From Actinomycetes bacterium (GTDB lineage Bacteria; Actinomycetota; Acidimicrobiia; Acidimicrobiales; RAAP-2): 35,215 nucleotides of DNA. The notes under the pieces were generated by a model. That model searched no databases. It was not told where the DNA came from and saw nothing but the letters and a program-made list of their open reading frames with translations. How positions within the stretch are numbered: the stretch's first letter is position 1; every line of letters begins with the position of its first letter. The position numbers and the translations under genes were made by a program. The DNA lies in NCBI GenBank assembly GCA_021803085.1, contig JAJZMD010000171.1:1-35215 (forward strand), in the 5' to 3' direction. Shown piece after piece: positions 16,575 through 23,331 of the stretch.

Positions 16575-17432
16575 GTGACCGACCTCGCCATCGCCTCGGC
16601 AGCCGTCGTCGGGTTCGCCTCCGGTCCGGCGCTTCGCGCCGCCATCGTGGCGAACCTGCGACCCCGGCGCGATCCTGCCCGCGGCCGCTGCCCGTGCTGC
16701 TCGGCCCCATGCCTCCGGTGGCGGCCTCTCGTCACCGCGATCCCGACGGCGCTGTGGGGCAGGTGCCCAGCCTGTCGGCGGCGGATCGGAGCGCCTCCCG
16801 CAGTCATCGAGCTCGTGAACGCAGGCCTGCTCGCTCTACTGGCGTTGCGAGTGCATCCGCTGTTCGTTCTCGCAGCACTCGGGTGGGCGGCGGCGGCGGG
16901 CATCATTCTCGTCGCCATCGACGCGAGCACGCGCCGACTGCCCGACGCGGTCCTCGCCCCGACCCTCGTCGTCGTCCTTGTCCTGCTCGTCGTGGCCGGG
17001 ATCGTCGACCATCGGTCGAGCGAGCTCGTCGGAGCGCTGACCGGTGGAGCTGCGACCTTCGCCGGCTACAGCCTGCTCGCGCTGGTCACCGCCGGCCTTG
17101 GGTTCGGCGACTGCAAGCTGGCTGCGCTGCTCGGCTTGGTGCTCGGATGGTTCGGCTGGGAAGCGCTGGCCGCAGGCGTGACGCTTGGCTTCCTGCTCGC
17201 AGCCTGCTACCTGCTGGCTCGGATGGTCATCGGCCGGTTCTCTCCCTCCGAGCAGATCCCTCTGGCGCCGTTCATGCTCGTTGGAGCATTCACCGTTCTG
17301 CTCGTCGTCGCCGGAAGGCGTCGGCTGGTGGGGCACCGCCAGCTGCCCCTTGACCTTCCATCTACTGGAAGCCGTAGTCTGGGATTCGGCTGTCAGAACG
17401 TGAGGTGGATGCCATGGAGGAGTTCGTGTTGA
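16575..17432 (+). CDS. type IV prepilin peptidase (TadV/CpaA-like)
   Basis: 285 residues from a GTG. Two CxxC pairs (RCPCCSAPC and RCPACRRR) form the cytoplasmic zinc-binding insert of full-length prepilin peptidases. Two catalytic aspartates are visible: one in AIDASTRRLPDAVL and the GxGD-type motif GLGFGDCKLAALLGLVLGW. Multiple helices follow (VTLGFLLAACYLLARMVI; PFMLVGAFTVLLVVAGRRR). It would cleave the Flp and TadE leaders in the inner membrane. After residue ~255 the sequence is non-hydrophobic (LPSTGSRSLGFGCQNVRW) and runs through a metal-responsive promoter into the next gene. This tail is probably not original. Confidence 0.9.
   Translation: MTDLAIASAAVVGFASGPALRAAIVANLRPRRDPARGRCPCCSAPCLRWRPLVTAIPTALWGRCPACRRRIGAPPAVIELVNAGLLALLALRVHPLFVLAALGWAAAAGIILVAIDASTRRLPDAVLAPTLVVVLVLLVVAGIVDHRSSELVGALTGGAATFAGYSLLALVTAGLGFGDCKLAALLGLVLGWFGWEALAAGVTLGFLLAACYLLARMVIGRFSPSEQIPLAPFMLVGAFTVLLVVAGRRRLVGHRQLPLDLPSTGSRSLGFGCQNVRWMPWRSSC
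17350..17380 (+). promoter_or_regulatory. MerR-family promoter with 19-bp spacer
   Basis: TTGACC (17350-17355) as -35 and TAGTCT (17375-17380) as -10 are separated by 19 bases, and the spacer carries the dyad CTTCCA (17355-17360) / TGGAAG (17366-17371). This overlong spacer with the CTTCCA-TGGAAG dyad is the hallmark of MerR-family metal-activated promoters. It lies 34 bp before the metal-binding protein start; the cognate regulator is very likely the MerR gene at 20097. Confidence 0.88.
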
Positions 17433-17617
17433 CCGTGACCGGCATGGACTGCCGGGCGTGCGAGGACCGCGTCGAGCGGGCCGTCGCCAAGCTGGTAGGC
17501 GTGCGCCGGGTCTCCGCCGACCACGCCACGAACCAGGTCAACGTGGTCGTGGACACGGCGGGTACGGAGGCGGCGGTGCGCGCCGGTATCACCGCCGCCG
17601 GCTTCGAGGTGAGCTGA
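17414..17617 (+). CDS. HMA-domain metal-binding protein (CopZ-like)
   Basis: 67 residues. The whole protein is one ferredoxin-like HMA fold: MEEFVLTVTGMDCRACEDRV, then ERAVAKLVGVRRVSADHATN, then QVNVVVDTAGTEAAV and a final helix. GMDCRAC carries the metal-binding CxxC. I chose the ATG at 17414 because GAGG lies 8 bases upstream; the GTG at 17405 would add three residues and has no ribosome site. It is a cytosolic metallochaperone or buffer delivering metal to the ATPase encoded immediately downstream (stop and start overlap in TGATG). It is driven by the MerR-type promoter. Metal identity is not decided by this domain. Confidence 0.93.
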   Translation: MEEFVLTVTGMDCRACEDRVERAVAKLVGVRRVSADHATNQVNVVVDTAGTEAAVRAGITAAGFEVS

Positions 17618-20100
17618 TGCCGGCTGTTGCCCCGGAGAAGGGACCAGCTATGGGATCGGACGCCGGGTATTGGGCCGAGGATCTGCCCGACGGCGGGGCG
17701 AGGTTCCGGGCCAAGATCGGCGGGCTGCACTGCTCGTTGTGCACCGGGACCATCGAGCGGGCCCTCGGCCGCCAAGACGGTGTGGCCCAGGTGGCGGTCA
17801 GCTTGACCCACGAGCAGGCGCTGGTCGATTACGACCCGGCCCGAGTCCGCCCCGAAGCCCTGGTCGCCACCCTGCGCGACATCGGCTACACCATCTGGGA
17901 CCCGCGCAAGACCCGACCCTACGAAGAAGAAGAGGCGGCCCTGGCCAAAGAGGGTCGCCGCCTCTACGGGGCCATCGGCGTCAGCCTGGTGGCGATCGCT
18001 TTGATCGTGAACCTGGCCAACCCCCTCGCCTACGCGATCCCAGTCGTCGTGGGGGCGTTCCTGCTGGGTGCCGGTTACCTGGTGCTGCGAGGCCAAGGCC
18101 GGGGCGTGGCCCTCGGCGGCGCCGGCGCGCTGGCCGCGATCGGAGGGGCGGCTCTGGCCGCCAACGCCACGGGCGCAGCGACAGGGGCCATCCCCTACGT
18201 AGTGGGGGCGATGGCGCTGTCCGTCGTTTTCGGGCTCGCCGCGCACATCGCCTCCATGGCTGCCCAGTCGTTGCGCCGGGGCATCTTGAACCAGCACGTG
18301 ATGCTCGAAGCCGGTGCCTTCGCTGGCCTCGCCGGGGGCGTCGTGGGCCTGGTCGCTCGCTACCACGGGTTCCCCACCGCCGCCTTCTTCGCGGTGGCGG
18401 TGCTGGTGGTCAACTACCACATCTTCTCCGAATGGCTGTCGCTGCTCGTCAAGACCCGCAGCTCCCAAGCCGTCAAGGCCCTGTTGGACCTCCAACCCGA
18501 CACCGCCCGGGTGATCCGCGACGGCGCCGAGTTCGAGGTGGCGCTGACCGAGGTGGTCGTGGGCGACGCGGTCCGAGTGCGGCCCGGCGAACGGGTCGCT
18601 GTCGACGGGGTCGTCGTCGAGGGTCACTCCGCCGTCGACCAGTCCCTGGTCACCGGTGAGCCAATCCCGGTGGAAGTGGTCGCCGGGGACACCGTCATCG
18701 GTGGGTCGATCAACACCACCGGGACCTTGGTCGTGAAAGTCAGCGCGGTGGGTGACGAGTCGTTCCTCGCCCAGGTGGTGCGCTCGGTCGAAGACGCCCG
18801 TGCCCTCAAGCCGGGGATCTTGCACCTCGTCGACCGGATCTTGCGGATCTACACCCCGACGGTACTGTCCATCTCGGTGCTGGCCCTGCTCGGCTGGCTG
18901 GTGGGGAGCTGGGCGGTGACCGGCAGCGTCGATGTGGAGCGGGCCGTCTTCGCCGCACTGTCGGTGCTGGTTATGGGATATCCGTGCGCGGTGGGCATTG
19001 CCGCTCCGCTCTCGATCGTCCGCGGCGCCGGGGAGGCAGCCGAACAGGGGATCATCATGCGCACCGGCGAGGCGTTCCAGGCGCTGCGCCAGGTCGGCAC
19101 CGTCGTGTTCGACAAGACCGGAACCCTCACCGAGGGCCGCCCGGCGCTGCGAGAGGTTCTCACCGCCGGTGGCGAGAGCGAGGACGAGGTGGTCGGCCTC
19201 GCGGCGAGCGTGGAGGCTTCGTCCGAGCACCCCTTGGCCCGAGCGGTGGTCTACGCCGCCTTGGACCGAGGGATCAGGGTCCCTGGCGCCGAGGACTTCG
19301 AGTCGGTCACCGGCCAAGGCGTCGTCGCCCGTGTCGGTGGCCGGCGGGTGGTGGTCGGCCGCCCGTCGTTCCTCGAAGGCAACGGCATCGCCACCGCCAA
19401 GGTGGCCGAGCGCACCGAGGCGCTCGAGGCCGCCGGACGGACGGTCATCGCCGTGGGCGCCGACGGCAGCCTGCTTGGCATGCTGGCGCTTGGCGATGAG
19501 CTCCGCCTCGACGCCGCCGAGGCCGTTGCTGCCATCCGCCGGGTGGGTCTGATCCCGGTGCTCATGACCGGGGACAACGCCGGGGCCGCGGCCCTGGTCG
19601 CCGCCCGCGTCGGCATCGAGATCGTGCACGCCGGCGTGCTCCCCGGAGCGAAGGCCGCCATCGTCCGGGCACTGCAACGAAACGCGAGCGTTGCCATGGT
19701 CGGAGACGGGATCAACGATGCTCCCGCCCTCATGCAAGCTAACGTCGGGGTTGCCATCGGCGGCGGCACCGACATCGCCATGGAGTCCGCCGACATCATC
19801 ATCATGAGCGGCCGGCTCACCTCGGTGCTCGTTGCCCGGGACATCTCGGCGCGCTCCTACCGAAAGACCCGCCAGAACGTCGCGCTCGCCTTCACCTTCA
19901 ACGGGATCGGTATCCCCCTCGCGGCGACCGGCCTCCTCTACCCCGTGTGGGCGATGGCCGCCATGGCCATCAGCGTCACCGCTATCTTCGCCAACTCCCT
20001 GTGGGGGCACCCGGCCCTGCTCTTCGACGCCGTGCGCAGCGTCGGGCGCCGCCACGGCCCCGATCCGGAGAGGGCGACCGCAGCCGAGGTCGCGGCGTGA
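17617..20100 (+). CDS. P1B-type heavy-metal ATPase with YPC motif
   Basis: 827 residues. An N-terminal HMA domain has C39-x-x-C42 (GLHCSLC). Then come membrane helices from residue ~120, the A-domain TGE (SLVTGEPIPV), the intramembrane metal motif Y455-P-C457 (VMGYPCAVGIAAPLS), the phosphorylation site DKTGTLT at D499, SSEHPLARA in the N-domain, and the hinge MVGDGINDAPAL. The ATPase machinery is complete and should pump metal ions out of the cytosol. The transmembrane motif is YPC, not the CPC of Cu+/Zn2+ pumps or the SPC of Co/Ni pumps, so specificity is open. It is flanked by the HMA protein and the MerR regulator (GTGA overlap) in one operon. Confidence 0.95.
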   Translation: MPAVAPEKGPAMGSDAGYWAEDLPDGGARFRAKIGGLHCSLCTGTIERALGRQDGVAQVAVSLTHEQALVDYDPARVRPEALVATLRDIGYTIWDPRKTRPYEEEEAALAKEGRRLYGAIGVSLVAIALIVNLANPLAYAIPVVVGAFLLGAGYLVLRGQGRGVALGGAGALAAIGGAALAANATGAATGAIPYVVGAMALSVVFGLAAHIASMAAQSLRRGILNQHVMLEAGAFAGLAGGVVGLVARYHGFPTAAFFAVAVLVVNYHIFSEWLSLLVKTRSSQAVKALLDLQPDTARVIRDGAEFEVALTEVVVGDAVRVRPGERVAVDGVVVEGHSAVDQSLVTGEPIPVEVVAGDTVIGGSINTTGTLVVKVSAVGDESFLAQVVRSVEDARALKPGILHLVDRILRIYTPTVLSISVLALLGWLVGSWAVTGSVDVERAVFAALSVLVMGYPCAVGIAAPLSIVRGAGEAAEQGIIMRTGEAFQALRQVGTVVFDKTGTLTEGRPALREVLTAGGESEDEVVGLAASVEASSEHPLARAVVYAALDRGIRVPGAEDFESVTGQGVVARVGGRRVVVGRPSFLEGNGIATAKVAERTEALEAAGRTVIAVGADGSLLGMLALGDELRLDAAEAVAAIRRVGLIPVLMTGDNAGAAALVAARVGIEIVHAGVLPGAKAAIVRALQRNASVAMVGDGINDAPALMQANVGVAIGGGTDIAMESADIIIMSGRLTSVLVARDISARSYRKTRQNVALAFTFNGIGIPLAATGLLYPVWAMAAMAISVTAIFANSLWGHPALLFDAVRSVGRRHGPDPERATAAEVAA

Positions 20101-20513
20101 GGATCGGCGAGGTGGCCGACGCCGTCGGGATCAATCCAAAGACGATCCGCTACTACGAAGACATCGGCCTACTCCCGGTCCCCGAGCGTACCCCGGCCGG
20201 ATACCGGGACTACACCACCGCCGACATCGACCGCCTGATCTTCATAAAGACCGCCCAGCGCCTCGGGTTCAGCCTCGCAGAGGTCGCCGAGATCCTCGCC
20301 TTCCGGGAACGAGGGCAGCGGCCCTGCGCCTACGTCCTCGACGCTCTGAGCCGCCAGGTGGGCGACCTCGACCGGCGCATCACCGAGCTACAAGACCTCC
20401 GCGCCGAACTGGTCGCCCTCAAAGCCCAAGCAGACAGCCTGCCCAGGGACGACGCCTGTTACTGCACGGTCATCGAGCACGCTGCCGTGACGCACTCGAC
20501 CACCGAGCCGTGA
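20097..20513 (+). CDS. MerR-family metal-responsive regulator
   Basis: 138 residues from a GTG overlapping the ATPase stop by 4 bp. The N-terminal winged helix (MRIGEVADAVGINPKTIRYY, then EDIGLLPVPERTPAGYRDYT) is the MerR signature. It is followed by the dimerisation helix and a C-terminal metal loop with Cys121 and Cys123 (DDACYCTVIEH). Cys77 (RGQRPCAYVLDAL) is at the position where divalent-metal sensors (ZntR, MerR, PbrR, CadR) have Cys, whereas CueR-type Cu+ sensors have Ser. This points to Zn/Cd/Pb/Hg-type sensing, not copper. It is expected to act at the 17350-17380 promoter, activating its own operon. Confidence 0.93.
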   Translation: MRIGEVADAVGINPKTIRYYEDIGLLPVPERTPAGYRDYTTADIDRLIFIKTAQRLGFSLAEVAEILAFRERGQRPCAYVLDALSRQVGDLDRRITELQDLRAELVALKAQADSLPRDDACYCTVIEHAAVTHSTTEP

Positions 20514-20563
20514 TTCGATTCGGTGGGACGGGCGGTCAACTGACGAGTGGTCGTGGGGGCCGG

Positions 20564-21187
20564 TTAGTCATCGCCCAGCTCGCCGTGCCAGGCCTCGACA
20601 CCTTCGCGTAGGGCGAAGAACACGACGACGAAGCCGGCGGCCGGGTCGGCCCACCACCAGCCGGCGACGCTGTAGGCGAGCAGACTGCCCAGCGTCGTGA
20701 TGGCCAACAGGGCGCAGAGCCGAGTCTCTGCCGCGTCGGCGAGCACGAGGGCGCCGAGGGGGCCATCGATGCGACGGCCGGTGACCTGTTTGGCTCGGGC
20801 GAGTACCGGCATGACGGCGAGCGCGGTGGCGCTGATGGCGATGCCGGCTGGGCTGGTGTCAGGTCGGCTGGCGGTGACCAGGCTGTGGATGCCGTCCGCG
20901 GTCAAATAGACGGCGAGGGCGAAGAACGTGACTGAGATCGCTCGAAGAGTCCGTCGTTCTCGTGTCTCGTTGGCCTCGCCGTGGCTGGGGGTCCGGAGCC
21001 GGTTGAGCACGAGCAGGGCGGAGACGACCTCGATGCCAGAGTCCAGCCCGAAACCGGTGAGCGCCACCGAGCCCGCCACCAGGCCGCTGACCACCGCCAC
21101 GGCGGCTTCGATCGTGTTCCAGCCGATGGTTGCTGCTTCGAGGCGTCTCGCCGTGTGGACAGCGTCCGGGGTGGCGCCAAGGGTCAC
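20564..21187 (-). CDS. short CDF-like cation transporter
   Basis: 207 residues from a GTG that overlaps the upstream CDF stop by 4 bp. Five to six helices are visible (IEAAVAVVSGLVAGSVALTG; LRAISVTFFALAVYLTADGI; GIAISATALAVMPVLARAKQ; LCALLAITTLGSLLAYSVAG). Acidic metal-site motifs are FGLDSGIEV in helix 2 and LADAAET in helix 5. It resembles the TM domain of cation-diffusion facilitators but lacks the cytoplasmic C-terminal dimerisation domain. Canonical CDF metal sites use His/Asp; here Asp and Glu predominate. It may work with the full CDF encoded upstream in the same operon. Substrate unknown. Confidence 0.85.
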   Translation of the reverse strand: MTLGATPDAVHTARRLEAATIGWNTIEAAVAVVSGLVAGSVALTGFGLDSGIEVVSALLVLNRLRTPSHGEANETRERRTLRAISVTFFALAVYLTADGIHSLVTASRPDTSPAGIAISATALAVMPVLARAKQVTGRRIDGPLGALVLADAAETRLCALLAITTLGSLLAYSVAGWWWADPAAGFVVVFFALREGVEAWHGELGDD

Positions 21188-22101
21188 GGGTGGGTGGAGT
21201 GCTCGTGGTCGCGGTGGCTGGCGGGCTCCAGCTGGAAGGTGCAGTGCTCGACGTCGAAGTGCCCGGCCAGGCACTCAGCGAGGCAGTCGAGCACCCGGCC
21301 GCCGCCCCCGTCTGTGAGAACCGCATCGGCGATCACCACATGGGCGGACAGCACCGGGATGCCGCTGGTGATGGTCCAGGCGTGCAGGTCGTGCACTTCG
21401 AGCACGCCGGGGGTCTCGCAGATGTGGCCGCGGACCTCGGCCAGGTCGACGTGCTTCGGGGTGGCCTCGAGGAGCACGTCGACCGCGCCACGCAGCAGCT
21501 TGACGGTGCGCGGCAGGATCAGCACCCCGATGAAGATCGACGCCAGCGCGTCGGCCCGTTGGTAGCCGGTGCCGGCAATGATGGCTGCGGCGACCAGCAC
21601 GGCGGCAGCGCCGAGGAGGTCGGAGAGCACCTCGAGGAACGCCCCTCGGACGTTCAGGCTCTCGCCCTGACCCCGTCGCAACAGGGCCAGGCTGGCGGCA
21701 TTGCCGGCCAGGGCGACCACCCCGAAGACCACCATCAGCGCCGGGGTCGCGGTCTCAGGATGGGCGAGACGCCGGACCGCTTCGACGAGGATGAACGCCC
21801 CGACCCCGAACAGCAGGACGGCGTTGACCACGGCGGCGAGGATCTCGGCCCGCTGGTACCCGAAGGTCCGGGCCTCGCTCGCCGGCCGGTTCGCGAACCA
21901 CACCGCCAGCAGCGAAAGGCCGATCCCGGCCGCGTCGGTGGCCATGTGGCCGGCATCGGCGATGAGTACCAGGGAGTGGGCCAGCACGCCGCCCACGATC
22001 TCGACGGCCAAGATCGTGACGGTGATACCCAGCACGAGCGTCAGCCGCCCACGCTGCCCGCTTGCCGCGGTCGCTGACCCGTGCCCGTGGTCGTGGCCCA
22101 T
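21184..22101 (-). CDS. CzcD/ZitB-like CDF metal exporter
   Basis: 305 residues. A His-rich N-terminus (MGHDHGHGS) leads to six helices. Helix 2 carries the site HxxxD (LIADAGHMATDAAGIGLSLL) and helix 5 the matching NVRGAFLEVLSDLLGA. The C-terminal cytoplasmic domain (ATPKHVDLAEVRGHICETPG; VLEVHDLHAWTITSG) is the CDF dimer domain, ending in a His-rich tail (HRDHEHSTHP). It exports Zn2+, Cd2+ or similar by proton exchange. The TGATG overlap with the CmtR-like gene and the GTGA overlap with the short CDF make a three-gene operon under the CmtR-like repressor. Confidence 0.95.
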   Translation of the reverse strand: MGHDHGHGSATAASGQRGRLTLVLGITVTILAVEIVGGVLAHSLVLIADAGHMATDAAGIGLSLLAVWFANRPASEARTFGYQRAEILAAVVNAVLLFGVGAFILVEAVRRLAHPETATPALMVVFGVVALAGNAASLALLRRGQGESLNVRGAFLEVLSDLLGAAAVLVAAAIIAGTGYQRADALASIFIGVLILPRTVKLLRGAVDVLLEATPKHVDLAEVRGHICETPGVLEVHDLHAWTITSGIPVLSAHVVIADAVLTDGGGGRVLDCLAECLAGHFDVEHCTFQLEPASHRDHEHSTHP

Positions 22102-22433
22102 CAGAGGACCCCCTGGCCGTCGGGACAGGGCTGGTCGACGTCGACGGCCAGGATCACGTCGGCAAGGTCGGCCAGGGCGTGGGCCAGGTTGGCGTCGGCC
22201 AGCTGGTAGCGGACCCGGCGGCCCTCTGGCTCTGCCACCACCAGCCCGCATCCCCGCAGGCAGGCCAGGTGATTGCTGGTGTTCGCCCTGGTCAGGTCCA
22301 GGCGGCTGGCCAGCTCGCTCGGGTGGGCCGGCCCGTCGAGCAGCGCCAGCAACAACGCGCACCGCGTCGGGTCAGCCAGCGCCCGGCCCACCCGGGCCAG
22401 CGCGTCCAGTCGGGTCTCCGCGAGGATGGTCAC
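22101..22433 (-). CDS. cmtR: CmtR-like ArsR-family Cd/Pb sensor
   Basis: 110 residues from the GTG at 22433. It resembles mycobacterial CmtR along its length: ALARVGRALADPTRC, LTRANTSNHLACLRGCGLVV, VRYQLAD and the tail AVDVDQPC. Cys25, Cys58, Cys62 and Cys103 correspond, with an offset of one, to CmtR C24, C57, C61 and C102, of which C57/C61/C102 bind Cd2+ or Pb2+. As a repressor it should release DNA when metal binds. The operator is probably the 38-bp palindrome that abuts its start. No ribosome site fits between palindrome and GTG; a TAGCGT -10 box at -12 to -7 suggests a leaderless transcript. The downstream CDF genes are its likely targets. Confidence 0.93.
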   Translation of the reverse strand: MTILAETRLDALARVGRALADPTRCALLLALLDGPAHPSELASRLDLTRANTSNHLACLRGCGLVVAEPEGRRVRYQLADANLAHALADLADVILAVDVDQPCPDGQGVL

Positions 22434-22470
22434 CCCCTCACGCTACAGCTAAAGCTGTAATGTGAGGGGG
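22433..22470. promoter_or_regulatory. 38-bp palindromic operator of the cmtR-like operon
   Basis: CCCCCTCAC (22433-22441) pairs with GTGAGGGGG (22462-22470), and inside lies ACAGCT (22445-22450) / AGCTGT (22453-22458). Both arm pairs are perfect. It sits over the presumed promoter, with TAGCGT as -10 directly before the GTG, so a bound ArsR-type dimer would block RNA polymerase. Confidence 0.88.
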
Positions 22471-22499
22471 CTTGTCGGCGGTCTCCCGTGGCTGCGCGT

Positions 22500-22835
22500 T
22501 CAGCGCGTCGTCGATGACGGCACGCTGGCGGCCCAGCGGGCTTCGACGTTGCCCCACCGCCAGTAGGCGAGGGCGCCAACCCACACTGCGACGAACAGGG
22601 CGGCGATGCAGAACCCGGCGACGTTGATGTTGAAGTTGGCCATGGTGTCCCAGAACGCGCCGTGGAGGTGGGCTTCGGTGGTCAAGATGCCGAGGAGCTC
22701 GATGGTGCCGACGATGAACGCGGTACCGATAGACAGGACGATGAACGCGGTACCGATGGACAGACCGGTGACGACCAGGTGGTAGTACACCTTGCGGACC
22801 GGGCGGGCGAACGCCCACCCGTAGGCGAAGTTCAT
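22500..22835 (-). pseudogene. C-terminal fragment of a NiCoT nickel/cobalt permease
   Basis: The ~111 residues match the last third of the HoxN/NixA family: NFAYGWAFARPVRKVYYHLV, then GTIELLGILT, HGAFWDTMANFNINVAGFCI and ALAYWRWGNVEARW. The family is about 340 residues; the N-terminal helices with the HX4DH metal motif are absent because the sequence changes at about 22835 to another gene on the other strand. One helix also carries an in-frame 27-bp duplication (SIGTAFIV-L twice). An ATG happens to lie at the break, so a short protein may still be made, but it cannot transport metal by itself. Confidence 0.85.
22711..22764. repeat. 27-bp tandem duplication
   Basis: Two adjacent 27-base units (22711-22737 and 22738-22764) differ at only two positions. 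On the minus strand they encode the nonapeptide SIGTAFIVL-like unit twice inside a transmembrane helix of the NiCoT fragment. The unit length keeps the frame. Confidence 0.92.
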
Positions 22836-22837
22836 GA

Positions 22838-23236
22838 AGCAGCCTGCTGCCCGCTCAACGCGCAGATCAGCGCATCGTCGACGGCGAGCGGGTCTGCCAG
22901 GCGATCGCCGCCCTGGACCATCCCAAGCTGATCAGGGACCGGGCCCGACGGTTCGCCCTGCTCGGCAACCCGACCCGGCTGACGCTGCTGACGTGCATCC
23001 ACGTGGCGGGCCCGATCAGCGTGTCGGACCTGGCCGCAGCGACGGGGATCGCGGACACGACCGTGTCGCAGACCTTGCGTCACCTGCGAGCCAGCCAGAC
23101 CGTGATCGCCGAACGCGACGGAAGGGTGATGCGCTATCGGCTGGCCGACTCCTCCCTCGCCGAGCTGCTGCCCCGCCGGGAGCCCACCAGCCACCCCGAA
23201 GCACGGCGCGGCCGAGCGCGACAACCGCGTCCGTAG
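22838..23236 (+). CDS. ArsR-family regulator, start unresolved
   Basis: The frame is open from 22838 and encodes an ArsR winged helix: DQRIVDGERVCQAIAALDHP, RRFALLGNPTRLTLLTCIHV, the recognition helix TGIADTTVSQTLRHLRASQT and the wing AERDGRVMRYRLAD. No ATG, GTG or TTG occurs in this frame before the GTG at 23003, which would remove the first two helices. An ATG at 22834 lies in a different frame (MKQPAARSTR), so a one-base shift near 22865 may have separated the start from the body. The protein resembles metal sensors of the NmtR/KmtR group, fitting the neighbouring nickel permease fragment; Cys residues are present but the site is not defined. Possibly non-functional. Confidence 0.65.
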   Translation, partial: SSLLPAQRADQRIVDGERVCQAIAALDHPKLIRDRARRFALLGNPTRLTLLTCIHVAGPISVSDLAAATGIADTTVSQTLRHLRASQTVIAERDGRVMRYRLADSSLAELLPRREPTSHPEARRGRARQPRP

Positions 23237-23331
23237 CAGGCCGACCCGACCAACGTGCGGGCTGGCGGTGCGTCTCGCCGCTGTCAGCCGACTATACGGG
23301 ATGCCCCACCGTTCCCAACGGCAGGCAGCTC

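Noticed and set aside
17350..17380. Reading the operon as a plain copper (CueR) system
   Set aside because: The promoter fits, but Cys77 in the regulator and YPC in the ATPase argue against a standard Cu+ system, so the metal is left open.
17362..20055. 897-codon open frame antisense to the P-type ATPase
   Set aside because: It is an effect of high GC: the protein is His/Asp/Gly-rich with no known motif, while the plus-strand ATPase is complete.
20514..20563. Terminator between the convergent MerR and short CDF genes
   Set aside because: No stem with a T-run could be found in the 50-bp gap.
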